This document shows, piece after piece, positions 51,701 to 64,000 of a DNA stretch of 64,000 bases. Within the stretch, counting starts at the first letter, position 1. Each line of letters begins with the position of its first letter. The DNA comes from Erythrocercus mccallii (Eukaryota > Chordata > Aves > Passeriformes > Dicruridae), in contig VZRG01000536.1 of assembly GCA_013397435.1 (NCBI GenBank), forward strand, positions 156,560 to 220,559, in the 5' to 3' direction. Both the position numbers and the translations under genes were made by a program. The notes under the pieces were generated by a model. The model was given only the letters and a program-made list of their open reading frames with translations. It was not told where the DNA came from and did no database searches.

Positions 51701-54700
51701 TCTCATGTTGCTTTTGCAAGGATGGAATTATTTATGTACTTTTTTTTCCCAGCTGAATGCAGTCAGCCAGAGTCTGAAGAACCGCTATTCAATGTCAGGG
51801 TGTTTGGCAGGGGTTTTCTCTTGGGAGGGGGAGCACAGAGGTAGGGTCATGATGAGGTGCTTCTCCATGCTGGGCGAGTTCATGTGTGTGCCTCAGGTAT
51901 GTCATTGTTACAGTGTCCCTACTGCAGTTCTGACTCAGCAGCCTTTACAGAACTGACAGCAGTGCCATCCATAATACGAGTTTGAGAAATCTTCCTCTCT
52001 TGTGATAAAAAAGGCCTGTTTGTGGTTTGCAGGACAGAGTTTGGGCACTGTAGCAATGACTTTATGCTGTAAGGATAAGAATGATGCTACCCTTTCCTCC
52101 CCAGCCAAAATCCCAAACTCCAAAACCACGTGCATCAAAGGTGCAAGTGCCAAGCTTCTCTTCTAGGAAGGTGTGGCCATCAGCACCACTGACAGGCTTT
52201 TCAGGGAGGAAGCAACAAAAAAATGGCTGTTAGAGAGCCTTTCTGTCCAGCAAATAGCTTTCTGAAACTACAAAATTGAAACTTAACTTCAGAAAGAAAA
52301 AAAAACATGTTCTTCAAGGGAGTTACATGGCTAATTACTTCCTGGTTTCCCACAGCTCTGCTCTGTGTTGGAAGTTACGGCTTTGGTGAACACTCCCCTT
52401 TAAAAGAGCTCCAGGCCTTAGGCATACTGGGCTGTGCTTATCCTCTAATCTTTGCTTAATGTACTGAGGCCTAAGCTAATGTCTCAAAACCTACCTTCTG
52501 CATATTTCTGAATAAAATGTGCTCTTTTGTAACCTGCTGGCTCAATGTTCTTATGAGCGTGCTTTCCCTTGTAAAGATGAGACCATTTCCCACTCAGGAG
52601 TGGGGAATAGCAGCTCCCATATTTCCCATATTTTTTGATTTAACTTGTAAGTTTCAGGAGATACACTGCTGTTTTGATCTATGAGCAGTGCTTTGAAAGT
52701 GTTTACTAATAATGTTTAACATGATCCAGGCGTTTCAGATAATGTAGTATAAAACCAGAGATTTTGGACTATTGCATGTTAAACAAGTGTTGCCTCTGTC
52801 TGGTACTGCTTTATATATGTGGGTAAAGGACTGCAGAAGACTGCAAATAAGCGGAGGATGTAACTTTTATGTGTGTCAATGTTATCCTGCAATGGCAGTT
52901 TCTGTTAATGGAAAAGAAATACCTTATCAGTTGAAAGACAAGTGAACCAATATAAGGCAAGGCAAGGCCAGTGTCTCTGAAGTACTGTATTTTTCCAGGC
53001 TTTTTGATGCAAACACTTTTGTCATCAGATGATGACCAAGCAGGCTAATATTTCTACTTTTTTTTTTCCTTCTCTGAGTAAAGATACACTCATTCCTTCC
53101 CTACCCTCATTCTCCTGAGGTTGATTTTCTTGCTCATTTTTCCAATGGTTTTGCCTGGAGTCTTTCTCAGATTGTTTTCCTAAGTGACTAGATAGCAGCA
53201 AAGAGTAAGGGGATGGAACTAAAATTAAACCAGCTAAAGCCAGCAGCTGCGAGATCTTTGTTCTGTTCAGTCTTTACCACAAGCTTCCCAACAGACATTG
53301 GTGGGGGTAGGGGCATGGATCTCAATTCTTTATCTTCTTAATTTTCTTCTCCCCCTTCATGAGTAAAATGGAAATAAAGTGTTACTTAAATGAGCGGCTA
53401 AATTCTTTAGTGTTGGTGTTGAATTAACATACTCTGTAAAGCCTGTAATAAACTGTGGTGTTACAGAAACATCCTGGGAGGATGTGCTGACTTTTTATTT
53501 TTCTTGCAGTACATTTGCTTAAAGTGAATTATCTAAGTACCATGAAAGTGGGTCTTCATTTTACTCTTTTTTTTGGAATGCAATTTTATTAGTGATATCC
53601 CGAGGGGTCAGCAGCATAAACGTTTGTTTGAGGCATGTTGGGTGCAAAGGAGGGGGGTTCACAGTGAAGAGCTGTTTTGTTTGGTGTGGCTGATGAGGAG
53701 TGAGGCTGGAATTGCTCATAGCTGTCATTCAGGTTTTGTTTCAAAGTCCAAGGACCTACTGGGAAAAACAAAAAGCTAATGAAAGCTGACTGTATTTCAA
53801 CTCAAACCCTGTGGAATCCAAAATGATGTCCTGACACCACATGTATTCTTATTCTCCTGCATTCCCATGGTTACTAAGGTAACAGGTTTTTAGGGGCTTT
53901 ACATCTTCATTGTCAAGTATTTGCTACACTTATTGTTGCTGTTTGCAGATTAGGGCAATTTAAACAATGCCTTTTGAAATGGCGACCAAAAAAATACAAA
54001 AAGAAATATAGTAGAAATAGATGTAATGAATCAGTTACCTTCCCTTGTTTAAATTTTCAATGCTACATCTCAGAAGCTATGTACAAAATGTCACACTGGT
54101 TTAGTGTAGGGATTTTAGACCCAGGAAAATGCTTTTTTAAAAAAACTGGTTAATTACAGGACTCTGGATACAGATGTGAGGAATACCAAATGTGACTTAG
54201 TGCCTTTTTTGACAACAGAACTGTGAAGAAACTGAAGTTGGCGTTTGTGTCAGGGTCTTGCCTCTCTGCTTATGGTACATCTGAGACAGTGACCCAAATC
54301 TTGTAAGCTGTGTTGCCTACTGCATCTGTGAAATCATATTGGAAAAATTAAGCAGCTGGGGGAAAAAATTAAATTACTTTTTTTCTAACAAAGTTTAACT
54401 ATATGCAGAACTCTTGAACACACTTTATTGATGCTTCTCTGTGTCCATTTAGATCAAGCAGAAATATGCTTGTTCACATCTTCACTGGAAAAATGGATTA
54501 TAGATGAGATGGTCAGGCTTTTAAGTGTATCTCCAAGAATATGATATTTAAATTTATTTAGTACCTGCTGACTTCTTGAAAATTAGTGCACTGCTGCAGC
54601 AAAAATCTTTAGCATTTATGCTAGGAGAACTATTTTTTTAAAAAAATTGGTGAAAGTAGTGAAGTCTTTACATCATGGTAATTTGTGCTACACAGCTGAG

Positions 54701-57700
54701 ATATGGTATAGAATGATTCCACTTTGCCTGAGAGAAATAAAATATTTCTAGCTGAGAAGAATCCTGCTAGACTGGGAAAATACAGGTACTGCTCTCCCTG
54801 AGTGTCCTTGAAATGAGTCTTTTGCCACAGACTCAAGAGCTCTTTATTGGACAAACTCACGCAGTGGGTGAGATCCCCATGCTGCTGAAGTGAATCACCA
54901 CCAGTGTCCACGCTGTCTTTGTCTGGGCAAGACTCAGAGTATGTCCTTAGACCACTTTTTTAATAAAGGTGGGTTATATGAAATAATTTTATTGCTGCTT
55001 ATTTGCAGCTAAATATAGTTTCTTTGGAAGCATAAGTAGTTGTTGGGGGCAGGCCCTGTTGAGCACCATTTTATTACGGTTTTGCAGATGCTGCTGACAG
55101 GGGTTTGTGCTCAGCCAGGCACATGTCTGGTCTCAACCATCTCTACTCTCTACCCCCAATATCAGCAAGAGGTAACTTTCTTGAGGTGGACAAGACTTAG
55201 GAGTCTAGTGTTCAGATAAGTACAGAGCAGATTACCCCAGAAAAAGGGAGGTGACAGATGGGTGGCTGACGCCAGAGGGGTGAAGCCGAATGAAGACTGA
55301 ATTAGTCCCTGCAACCAAGGACAGAAGGTGCTTGGCACGCAGCTCTCACAAGTTATCATTTTAAAGTGTTTGTAGGGAAGCCTTTAATTTGATTAGGCAA
55401 TTTCCGTAATAGTTTTGTACTTGTGGTTGTTACATTGCCCTAGACAAAGGTGTGATTTGACATCAAAATGGCTGTTAACGTTTAGCTTTATAATAAGCCA
55501 CTTATATATAACAAGATTTAAATTTTTCTGGTACATACAAAAAGCTGAATTAATGAATGTATATGTATGTATGAAAATAGGTATACTTCTGTGAGATTAC
55601 TGAAGGAAAGGTCATCTTCCTTCCATCTCACTTCAAAAGATGTATGATGCATAAGAGACATAAGGTGTGCAACTCAAAAAAATTATGCAGTGCACCATAT
55701 AATTACAACTGTTTATTAAATTTTTTATTGTTTTTATGGCGATTTTTAAACTTGCTTAAACCTGTTGTCATACTTGCAGCACTTCTTTAAGTTTTTTGAA
55801 AGCTGTAAAACAAGAGGGGAAAAAATTTTTTTTATTAGTGCTTTGTGAAGCTTTTGGGATTCAGAGTTACCAATATTCAACATGTATCCGTTGTAAGCTT
55901 ACTAGGAGGGCTTGTATCCTTAGTTGGAAAAAAAAGTCTCTGAAGTGTAAGGTTTTTAAGGACTTGAATGCAGAAGGGTCCACAAAAACTTGTTTTTTAA
56001 AAATAAATAAAATAGAAAAGTCATACTGCTGTTTCCCAAACTTGGAATAGTCATTGAAAGCTGATGTGGCACCCCTCTAGCAGAATTTTTCCATCCTTGC
56101 AATAAGTATCTTCCTTCCCTGCTGGAGCGGGGATGAACATCCGCTCATCTCTGATGTATGGAGCATTTCAGAGGAGTCTGGAGGGGCCTCTACTTTAGGG
56201 AGCAGGGAGGATATCAGGGTGCTTTTTGCATGCTTTGGCATTCCAAATATAACCAAATATCATGTAAAAGCATTTGTATGGGCCTCAAAGGATCTTTTCA
56301 GTTTGCTAATGAAAATCAGCCTTGCTCCTTCTTTTCATCCCCCATCCAAAAGGCAGTAACAAGGCTTGCACAAAAGTGTATTTTCAACCCATTTTTTTCA
56401 TCAACCTCTTTTGGTTTTTTAAAGCATGATTTTTGTCCTTTTTTGGTCAACTTTTAGATTCCATTTTTAATTCCTGTTGAAAACTTCTTTCATGGTGATC
56501 TTAAGAAAGGTTTCTGTTGGATAGGCTCCTTTCTCTTCAAAATAATTATTTCAGACAAACTGAAAGATGTTAATAAAATTATATGAAACATAAACTTTCA
56601 TGAGTCATTAGGTGCATGTTCTTCCCTTCAACATGCTGGTCACTGATTAGATTCTAGGAGATTCTACTGGGTGCTCCATAACTAAGAGTGCCAACCTTGA
56701 CAGTGAATTTGAGATATGTTTGGCAACCTTAATTTAATTTTTTTAAAGGATTGCATTTGTTGTTGTTTGGTTCTTTTGTTTGTTTTTTAAGTGGAAGATG
56801 TTTGATTTCCCTTATTTTTAAATAGCAGCCAGAAGGATTTACTTCTTACTTACCTCTAGGTCTTTCAACAGTATGTTATTACCCTTCTGTGAGGTAAATG
56901 ATATTTACCTCAGCAAGAACCAACTGCAGTTGAGCACCAGAGAAAACAGGAGGGGTTTCTTTTTCTGTATGATTTGGCTGTTAAAAGCAAATTGACATTA
57001 AACTCAGAGTTGACTTAGCTGTTTGCATTTCTTTAAATATGGCAACTGTTTTAAAAGATTTTGGAGACTGAAAGTGTGGGTAAAACTGACAAGATGAGTT
57101 AGTTGCTGGAATGTTTAGTGTGCTCCTGGCTCAAACAAGGGAATTACTTTTGTTCTTTGTGGATAAAAACAACTTAATGCTTTAGCAGACATATAATTTC
57201 TAGACTAATAGCATAGTATCAAGCATAAATGAGTTATAAATTTGCATTACCTGCAGAAGATGCAAATTTTGTTCTCCTGAGCCATTAGGCATCCTACGAG
57301 TTTATTCCCATTGACAATGATGGCTGATGAAGAGGCACAGACAGTGCAGGATCAAGCTATACATTTAATTTCTGGCATACTGGAAGCTTTTCAAAGTGTC
57401 TTTTGTTGGCAAACAAGAAAGTTCTTGCAACATAAGTAAGTGTTGTAGCTTGCAGCCCACGCTGAAGAGAGATGGAACTAAATATAAGAATATTCTTTGG
57501 GTTTTGATCAAGTGGTTTTCTCTGGGAGAACAGAACACAGAAATAATTCAAGAACCTTTTTAAGGCTGCAAGATTTAACTACTTTATATCTCTTCAAGCA
57601 GCCTGTGCTGAACACCATTTACTATATAAGAAACAGTGACTGAATAAGTTGGGGAGTTCTCCTCAGTAACTGCATAAAAGAGAGACTGATAAAAAGCAGT

Positions 57701-60123
57701 ACAAGCGTATTCTTTTCTCATCCTCTTTTTTTCCTATAAACTGACTTTGTGGAATTTCCACATACAATTCTTAAAGAATGTCCATTTTTGACATGGCAGC
57801 CCTCAAATCTGGGTTGAAAAGCTGTTGGTCATGCACTAGGGCTAAAATAAATTATTGAGTAATCTCTTCATCTGACACTTAGTGTTATAATAGAAAAAAT
57901 ATTATCACATCTCATTTATTCAGACTATCTAAACTGAGTGTATCCAGTGATAATTAAATGGACTGTTTTTTGTAATATTTGCATTAGCCTATTAATCTTT
58001 TTCTTCATTAAGTGTATGGAGTGCTACAGCCTCTGGTTAGATAGGTATTGGTTAAATAAATTTATGGGAGGAAATTTGGTGGTTTTCAGTTCTGTTTCAC
58101 AAAACTAAAGTACTCCTAAGGCCAAACAAATACAAAAGATTGGTTGCAACTAACTTTGGTTTGCAGCAAGGAAACCAGTGGAAACCAGAAGGCCAAGGGG
58201 TTTGTCCTCCATCTGTGCTGAAGATGCAAAGTCATGCTATCTATACGAAAAGAAAGATGACATTGCCCTTTAGCCTGGGTTTAATGTGGGTCAGTTGGGT
58301 CACCAGATGACATGACTTTAATGGCCAAACTGCTTTTAACAATTGCCTTGGGCAGTGTTTAATTTCACTGATCTTTGCCAGGAGAAGAGAGGAGAAATCC
58401 ACCTTATCTTTTGGTTTTCACACAGTGATGATTTAATCCTCTTTTGTACTGAAACTTCTCTAATGAAACCTATTACTTAGTACACACTTGATATAGTTGA
58501 ACACAACACAGATTTGTATGAAATTTCAGAATGAGTTGACAAAGATGTTTGTTAGTGTTCGTGGGCTGTTCAGCTGCCATGAGCAGAATTCCAAGACTGC
58601 TTAAGTTGACCTGCGGTTTATTATCTCTCTTTCACATGCAATATCTTCCTTCTCACTGCAAAGCACTGTAACACTCAATCATACTGTAAAAACAGAAGAG
58701 GAAGGATAGAGCTGAATTCTAGTTGTCCTACTGTTTTTCCATCCTGGTGATGTACTGGAATAGCAGTTCAGGGAATATACCATGTTCTCTTTCGGAAATA
58801 TCTCAGTATGTATCTTAGAAAGTGCATGGATGTGTGTCAGTTTTGTATAGACGCTCTGAATGGGCTACCGCTCAGAAACAATGTCTTGAGGTTGTAATGG
58901 AGGGTGCTATTAACATCCTAGCTTAATGGTCTGTAATGGTAGGGGAAGCAGACAAAGAAAAGCAAATGTTGAGTCATTAGTGGGGAAAAAAAAGGAAACT
59001 AAAGGAAAGGAAACCAAAATTATTCTGCCATGCACATGCATCTTTAGGATACCTACATCTTGAAGGTTATATGCAATTTGTCTCCTTCCTCTTGGTCTAT
59101 GGTAACACATATTAAGATTGGAAAAAATACAGAGAAAGAAATAAGGTCAATCCAAGTGTAGAACAACTACTATTACGCAAGGAACAGCTACATTGACTAG
59201 ACTTCGGCCCTGCAAGTCAGACAGCTGAGGTCCGTAAAATACTGTGGGGCAGAAGGTGAGAGCTGTTTGTATCTCCTGGAGGAAAAAAACTGAGGAGCAT
59301 CAAATGAAATTAGCAGGGGCTGTGCTGAATGCAAACAAAAGGTGATAATTACCAGTGTGTGGTGGGCTATGGCACTCCTTTCTCAAGTCCCAGGCATGGT
59401 GCTTTCTAAAGCAGCTGGAAAAAATTATGGTTCATGTTAAATGGGCCTTGAGCTGCATATCAGTGGAGCTTGGGAGAATGTTTCAGATACTTATGATGGC
59501 AGGAACATTACGGAGTTTGTGTTCTTCTGAGTATCTACTGTTGGCCACTGTGTGACTTAGGGAAAGCAGCCTGTGGTGTGAGTTTCAGGTGTGTCTGCTT
59601 TTAGGTTGATCTGACCACTGTATTGTTTTTCTTTGATTAGTGTGGGTCACTGTGTGAAAACATTTTTGCGTGAGGTGGGCTGCAGAAAGTGTTCCAGGTC
59701 TCCTCTTTGCTCACAGTGCATTTTCTGCAGGCAGTGAGCCAGATGAAAGCAGCATACAGGTGTCATGTCTGCATCATGTTGATTTTATAGGTAATAAAAT
59801 TAAGCATTAACAAGCAATTTCAGGAGTCCCAGACCTAGAAGATAGTTTCCTAAAGATTTGTCTCTTTTTTGTTAATAAACTGATTTCAAATGTTTTCTGT
59901 ATTTAGGATGTGGTTAGGATCAGTCCTTCCAATGGCTTCCTGTTTTACTACCATTACACAGTCAAATGTCCTGCCTAACTGGCTACGTTTCCTCATGAAT
60001 ATTGAGAAACTGAAATATTTTTCAGAGCTCTGTTCCTCTGTTTCATTTGCATGGAATTGTGAGTTTAAGAGGTTCTTGATAGAAAACATGTAATATGAGA
60101 CATGTTTCTCTTGGAAACCAGGC

Positions 60124-60163
60124 AAACAGAAGTAGTACAAAATAAACAGAAATAATACAAATA
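60124..60163. repeat. 20-bp tandem duplication
   Basis: AAACAGAAGTAGTACAAAAT is followed by AAACAGAAATAATACAAATA, 16 of 20 bases identical. It is a diverged two-copy repeat. Confidence 0.85.
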
Positions 60164-61513
60164 AGCCAAGTAATCCTTCATCTTGCCCCAAAGCAGTAAT
60201 AATATAGTTGAAAAAGTCTCACGAATATCAAAAATAGATTAATGTTAATCTTTCTAAAGTTTTGAGTGCAATACAGGTTAGTTCAATGCTCATGGTTGTG
60301 CACAGAACAGTGAGGTGTGAGTGTGATATCCTATTTTTCTTACATTATTTAGTAACTGACACACACGCTGTGTTCTTGCTGGTTGTTAACAGCATGTGAA
60401 TTATGAGGCCAAAGGGGTCTTCCTCATGACAATGGGTAATGTTTGCAGAATTGCAAAGGTCACGATCATGAGTACTTTTTAAAATGCCAACTGGATACTG
60501 ATGACTGAATTACTGAACTAGACAGTTCTTAAAGGGTCAGTTTATTGACTTATCTTCCCTGCTTTGTTGAGGGGTGATGGAATCAGAGCAACTGCCTGGC
60601 TTCTGGGCTGTTCCTATTTATGTGAGTTTAGCCTTGGATAGTTTTCCTTCATATTCCCATGAAAACCGAGAACAACTGGTTCACTAGGCTTATTTTTCTG
60701 TGAGGTGCTACTTGATTAGCAGTATTATCATCTTTAAAAAAGAAAAGAAAATCAACTTCTTAAAGCATGTTTTTTGTGGGTTTGAGGTAACTTTCTTTTC
60801 CTTCTAACCTCTAGTTAATGGAGAAAAATGGAGAAAAAATATTGGTGATTTTGTACTTACAGGTTGTAAGTGCCAATGGTGACTGTAGTGTACTTTTGAA
60901 AAAGAAGTTTTTTAAAGAAATTTGAATATTGACATCTTTGTGCTGAGCCTGGGATGTACAAATAAAGCTCTTTACTTACCTGTGGCTGAAAATATGTGAA
61001 TGTATATTTTTGGTTTTTTAACAGACATAAGAGGGAAATGCAGCTGTAGGACAAATGACCATGGGTTGTATCTTCTCTTTCCCAGCTCAGGTGTTCAAAA
61101 CTGAGTGTCCCTGAGCTTAAAATTGATTCTGAATAAATTCCTCTGTAATGCAGTGACCTTATATCTGTGGGATGCTGGAAGTCTGCACTGCAGTGAGTTT
61201 AGTTACCCCTTACAGTGATTAAAAATTTGAAGTGGAGACATGAAGGCTATTATTTGTTTCTTTGGAAACCATACTTTCCAATTACTGCACTGAGTGATTT
61301 CTGGAGTAGTAAAGTACTAGACTAGTATTTGGAGAGAGGGCAGGTCACACATCAGGAAGTTGAGTCACAGTTGGAGTGGACACAGCAGTAGGAAGTATCT
61401 TTCTTAATAGCCTGAGAAGACAAGAGGTATTAGATGATCTAATCTTTTTCCTGTGAAATTTTTGCTCTTGTGACTTTATTTTCCTAGTTGCCAAGACTAA
61501 ATGTAGAGGTCAT

Positions 61514-61562
61514 CTTTTTTCTTTTTTTTTCTTTTTTTTCTTTTTTTTTTTTCTTTTTTTTT
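61514..61562. repeat. T-tract array interrupted by single C
   Basis: Runs of 6 to 12 T are separated by single C bases five times over about 50 bases, ending in CCCC. One strand is pure pyrimidine, so triplex formation is possible. It may be the decayed reverse-complement poly(A) of an old retroposon, but no element body is recognisable beside it. Confidence 0.9.
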
Positions 61563-63258
61563 CCCCTCTTTACATAGGAAAGTTTCATCAATACACAGCT
61601 GGTTAGTTTGAACCTTGCCTGAATTTGTGGCCTTCTGATGCAGGTATGGTAGGAGTATGGTAGATGTGATACCAGAACTTAATTTTATCAGTTTACAAAA
61701 CTGTTGATTAATTACTAAAAAGAGGACTTTGACTTTATGATGAGAATCTTTGTCTCAAAAGAGGTTGGAAATTACACAATCAATGGCTTTGTGTTTGGTA
61801 ATAGCAAATCCATATGAATTTTGTCTGAAGTGAAAGGAATTGGTCTGAAGCCAGATGTGTCAATGCAACAATTAGAGTGTAAGCTTAAAAGTTCTTGTTT
61901 GTGTCCCCTTGGGACCTGGGGGGTTGTGATGGCAAAATGAAGATTAAAAATCTTGCCAAGGTTAAAACCAGCAGTGAAGGGAGACTCACTTTTAGAAACA
62001 AATGACAGGAAACAGCAAATATTTTTAGACAAATTATTTTACTGTTTTAAGTAACTGTAGGTGAAACTTGTGATCTGCTGAGATTTGCAAGTGCTTTCTG
62101 TGACACAGTTAATGTCCCAGTGCTTTTCCAGACTTCAGTAATTTGTGTGAAACTTGGGCTTGTTGAACAGCTGTTGAAGACTGCTCTGTCCCCTTAGTTC
62201 AATTGTTAGCAGTTTTTGGCATCAGGCACACAATTGCTTTTTTTGCAGAAGGGAAAATACTGTGAAAACATAATTCTTGCTTGCTTTTCTTTTTTTTTTT
62301 TTTAATCCTTGCTGTCTAATTACTTAGTACTTGGCAGGAGTAGATTTAATCTTGAGTTTACATCTTTGCTCTCCCTTCAGAAATTAGCCAAAGCTTTTCC
62401 TATTAAGAGCCAAAACTTCTAGTTTATTCATGCTCAGAAACTTGCTAGGGCTGCACCACTAAAATTCTGCCTTCCCTATAGTTCTGTTACAGCCTGCACC
62501 TGTACAGCCTTTAGTTGTAGCCCCTGATCCTTACAACCCCTCTGAAGATCAGGCACTGAAACTGAGAAGGTTTTTGAGGGTGGCTGTTGTGTCTGTGTGA
62601 CTGTATGGCTTTACTGGTTGGATTTAGGCAATGTGCAGATGGAAGATGGTGAGGAAATGGAAATAATCATGGGGGGAGTAAACAAGGAGCCTGAGAAAGA
62701 TAGGGCGGCTTGGACTGAAGGATGTAGAACAAACTGAGAAGGAGATTGGGCTGGCCATAATGGAATCTGAGGCCTTGGAAACTAAAGGGAAAGCACATGT
62801 CAAAAGAAATCAAGATTGGCTTGATGAGGAGGAAGTGTTTGAGAGTCAGAAAGGGAAGTGAAGGGGTGTTGAAGGCAAAGCTGGATAATAACGCTGAGAA
62901 TATGTTGACAAGGAACCTGAGAACTGCGGAGATGGGGGGGAAATGTGTACTGGAGCAAAGTGTTTCTGACAAATTCGTATGCAAATAGACAATGTCATTT
63001 GTAATGAGTCTTTGATGGGAGAGAGTTGCTGAACTGGGATAAAACTTTAGGAGTGGGATGAAAACCCTATGGAATGACAAGAACTGGCACAATGTGGCCT
63101 CATAAACAGGATTCAGATTCTCTTCAAAGAGACTGGTCTGGAGTTTGACAAACCAGTTGGGAGAGGAAACAGTAGGACTATATCAGAATAATATGTTTCC
63201 ACAGAAATTCATCATTGTAATCCCTGAAAAAGGATCAAATTTTTTTTCACTTACCTGC

Positions 63259-64000
63259 TGTGTTTTGGGCTGACTCTGGCTGGACACCAGATACCCACCA
63301 AAATTACTTTATCACTCTTTTCTTGAGCTGGATGGGGGAGAGAAAATACAGCAAAAGGCTTTACTATTAAGGGCAAAATAGACTCAACTTGGAAAAATTA
63401 GTTTTAATTTATTACCAATCAAGTCAGGGTAGGGTAACGAGAAGTAAACCCAACTCTTTAAACACCTTTCCCCCACTACTCCCTTGTTCTTGGGCTCAGC
63501 ATTATGGGTCCCTTCCCACTCAGAATATTCTGTGATATTTCTCTCCCTGCTCCCCCCCAGCAGCACTATCAGTTCATCACATGTTGTCTCTGCCATTCCT
63601 TCCTCCTTGGGGGTAGGACTTCTTACACTCTTCCCCTTGTTTGTCAGAGGGTCCCCTTTTCACAGGCTCCAGCCTGGGCTTCTCTCTCCATAGGCCCACA
63701 GGTCCTGCCACAAGCCTGCTCCAATGTGGGTTTCCCAAGGGGTCACAGCCTCCTTTGAGCAAGGTTTTGGGTCTTCCATGGGCTCCAGGTGGATCTCTGC
63801 TCCACCATGGACCTCCATTGGCTGCAGGGGCACATCCTGCCTCACCACGGTCTGCACCACTGACTGCAGGGGGATCTCGGTTCCTGAGCCTGGAGCACCT
63901 CCTCTCTCCCCTTCCGTGACCTTGGTGTCTGCAGAGTTTTTTCACATATTCTCACCCTTCTTCGCAGCTGCAGTTGCACATCAACTTTTCCCCTTATTAG
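63259..64000 (-). mobile_element. Avian endogenous retroviral LTR, 3' part, cut by window end
   Basis: The last ~740 bases resemble a repeated avian LTR I know from bird genomes, lying in minus orientation. From the left edge, 'tgttttgggctgactctggc' corresponds to the LTR 3' end (CA on the minus strand, near 63259). AATAAA on the minus strand (TTTATT at 63408-63413) fits its polyadenylation signal. The body shows the family's 'cagttcatcaca', 'ggtcacagcctcctt', 'ccaccatggacctccat' and 'ccttggtgtctgcagag' stretches. Some internal repeat units usually present appear to be missing, so this copy is internally shortened. The U3 start, TATA box and any internal retroviral genes would lie beyond 64000. 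Minus-strand open frames (63577-63945, 63660-63860, 63384-63596) are LTR-body frames, not host genes. The family name is not assigned; this rests on memory, not a search. Confidence 0.8.

Larger units (their letters stand above)
48761..63258. other. Long non-coding interval, putative intron
   Basis: About 14.5 kb of AT-leaning DNA with no recognisable exon, RNA gene or large transposon. Small items are T runs (near 50852-50865 and 53059-53068), a 20-bp tandem pair (60124-60163), a T/C array (61514-61562) and a T run near 62288. Patches near 50.3-50.7, 53.5-53.75 and 55.0-55.35 kb are less AT-rich and could be conserved elements or old repeats, which I cannot tell apart by eye. A purine-rich stretch (62630-62960) explains the open minus frame 62667-63092. 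Confidence 0.5.

Noticed and set aside
62667..63092. 141-codon minus-strand frame
   Set aside because: It arises from a purine-rich plus-strand stretch giving an L/S/F/P-rich chance frame; no domain is seen.
63495..63540. CR1-like tail ('gggtcccttcccactcag', 'atattctgtgat')
   Set aside because: The flanks align better as continuous LTR sequence; the octamer similarity is short and probably coincidental.
1..64000. tRNA, rRNA, CRISPR or known miRNA genes
   Set aside because: I looked for tRNA B-box motifs, common miRNA seeds and regularly spaced repeats and found none supportable.

Overview
The window reads as vertebrate nuclear DNA, almost certainly from a bird. The strongest clue is several chicken-repeat-1 (CR1) LINE copies with the typical 3' end: a '...cccttccaac...' core followed by ATTCTATG-type octamers. 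At the right edge lies an LTR of a type I associate with avian, especially passerine, genomes. The rest is AT-leaning, intron-rich or intergenic sequence with small islands of CpG-rich DNA. There are no bacterial operons, no tRNA or rRNA genes and no CRISPR array. I recognise no protein-coding exon of a known gene, so nearly all open frames here are chance frames, CR1 relics or LTR frames.

Layout. 1-90 is a clean (AAGGG)n array cut by the window edge, followed at once by a perfect hairpin. About 2.67-2.95 kb and 15.4-16.1 kb are plus-strand CR1 copies; the second keeps about 108 open codons of the CR1 ORF2 C-terminus. At 17.77-18.0 kb a small GC-rich block has a good acceptor and a good donor on the minus strand. 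At 22.65-23.4 kb there is a CpG island with a strong minus-strand donor. Together these two suggest a leftward, probably non-coding, spliced transcript. From 23.4 to 34.6 kb there is AT-rich DNA with two more CR1 tails and a 63-bp tandem duplication with poly(A) runs at 33.7 kb.

At 34.6-36.1 kb lies a large CpG island with GC boxes, a (GA)n tract, an A-rich probable 5' UTR and a strong plus-strand donor. It looks like the promoter and non-coding first exon of a rightward gene that I cannot name. The remaining 28 kb would then be its first intron. It contains a long CR1 copy (39.2-40.0 kb), CR1 tails, a perfect 14-bp-arm hairpin (47.04 kb), a region at 47.7-48.75 kb that looks like a regulatory element (homeodomain-type AT motifs plus a 16-bp palindrome matching the grainyhead-type site), a T/C array at 61.5 kb, and the 3' part of a minus-oriented LTR from about 63.26 kb to the window end.

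The apparent plan is two CpG-island promoters about 12 kb apart firing outward (left from about 23 kb, right from about 35 kb). This rests on splice-site and composition signals only. I see no strong evidence for a new multi-gene system here. The most interesting items are the candidate divergent non-coding transcript, the several perfect palindromes, the 47.7-48.75 kb element and the tandem duplication.
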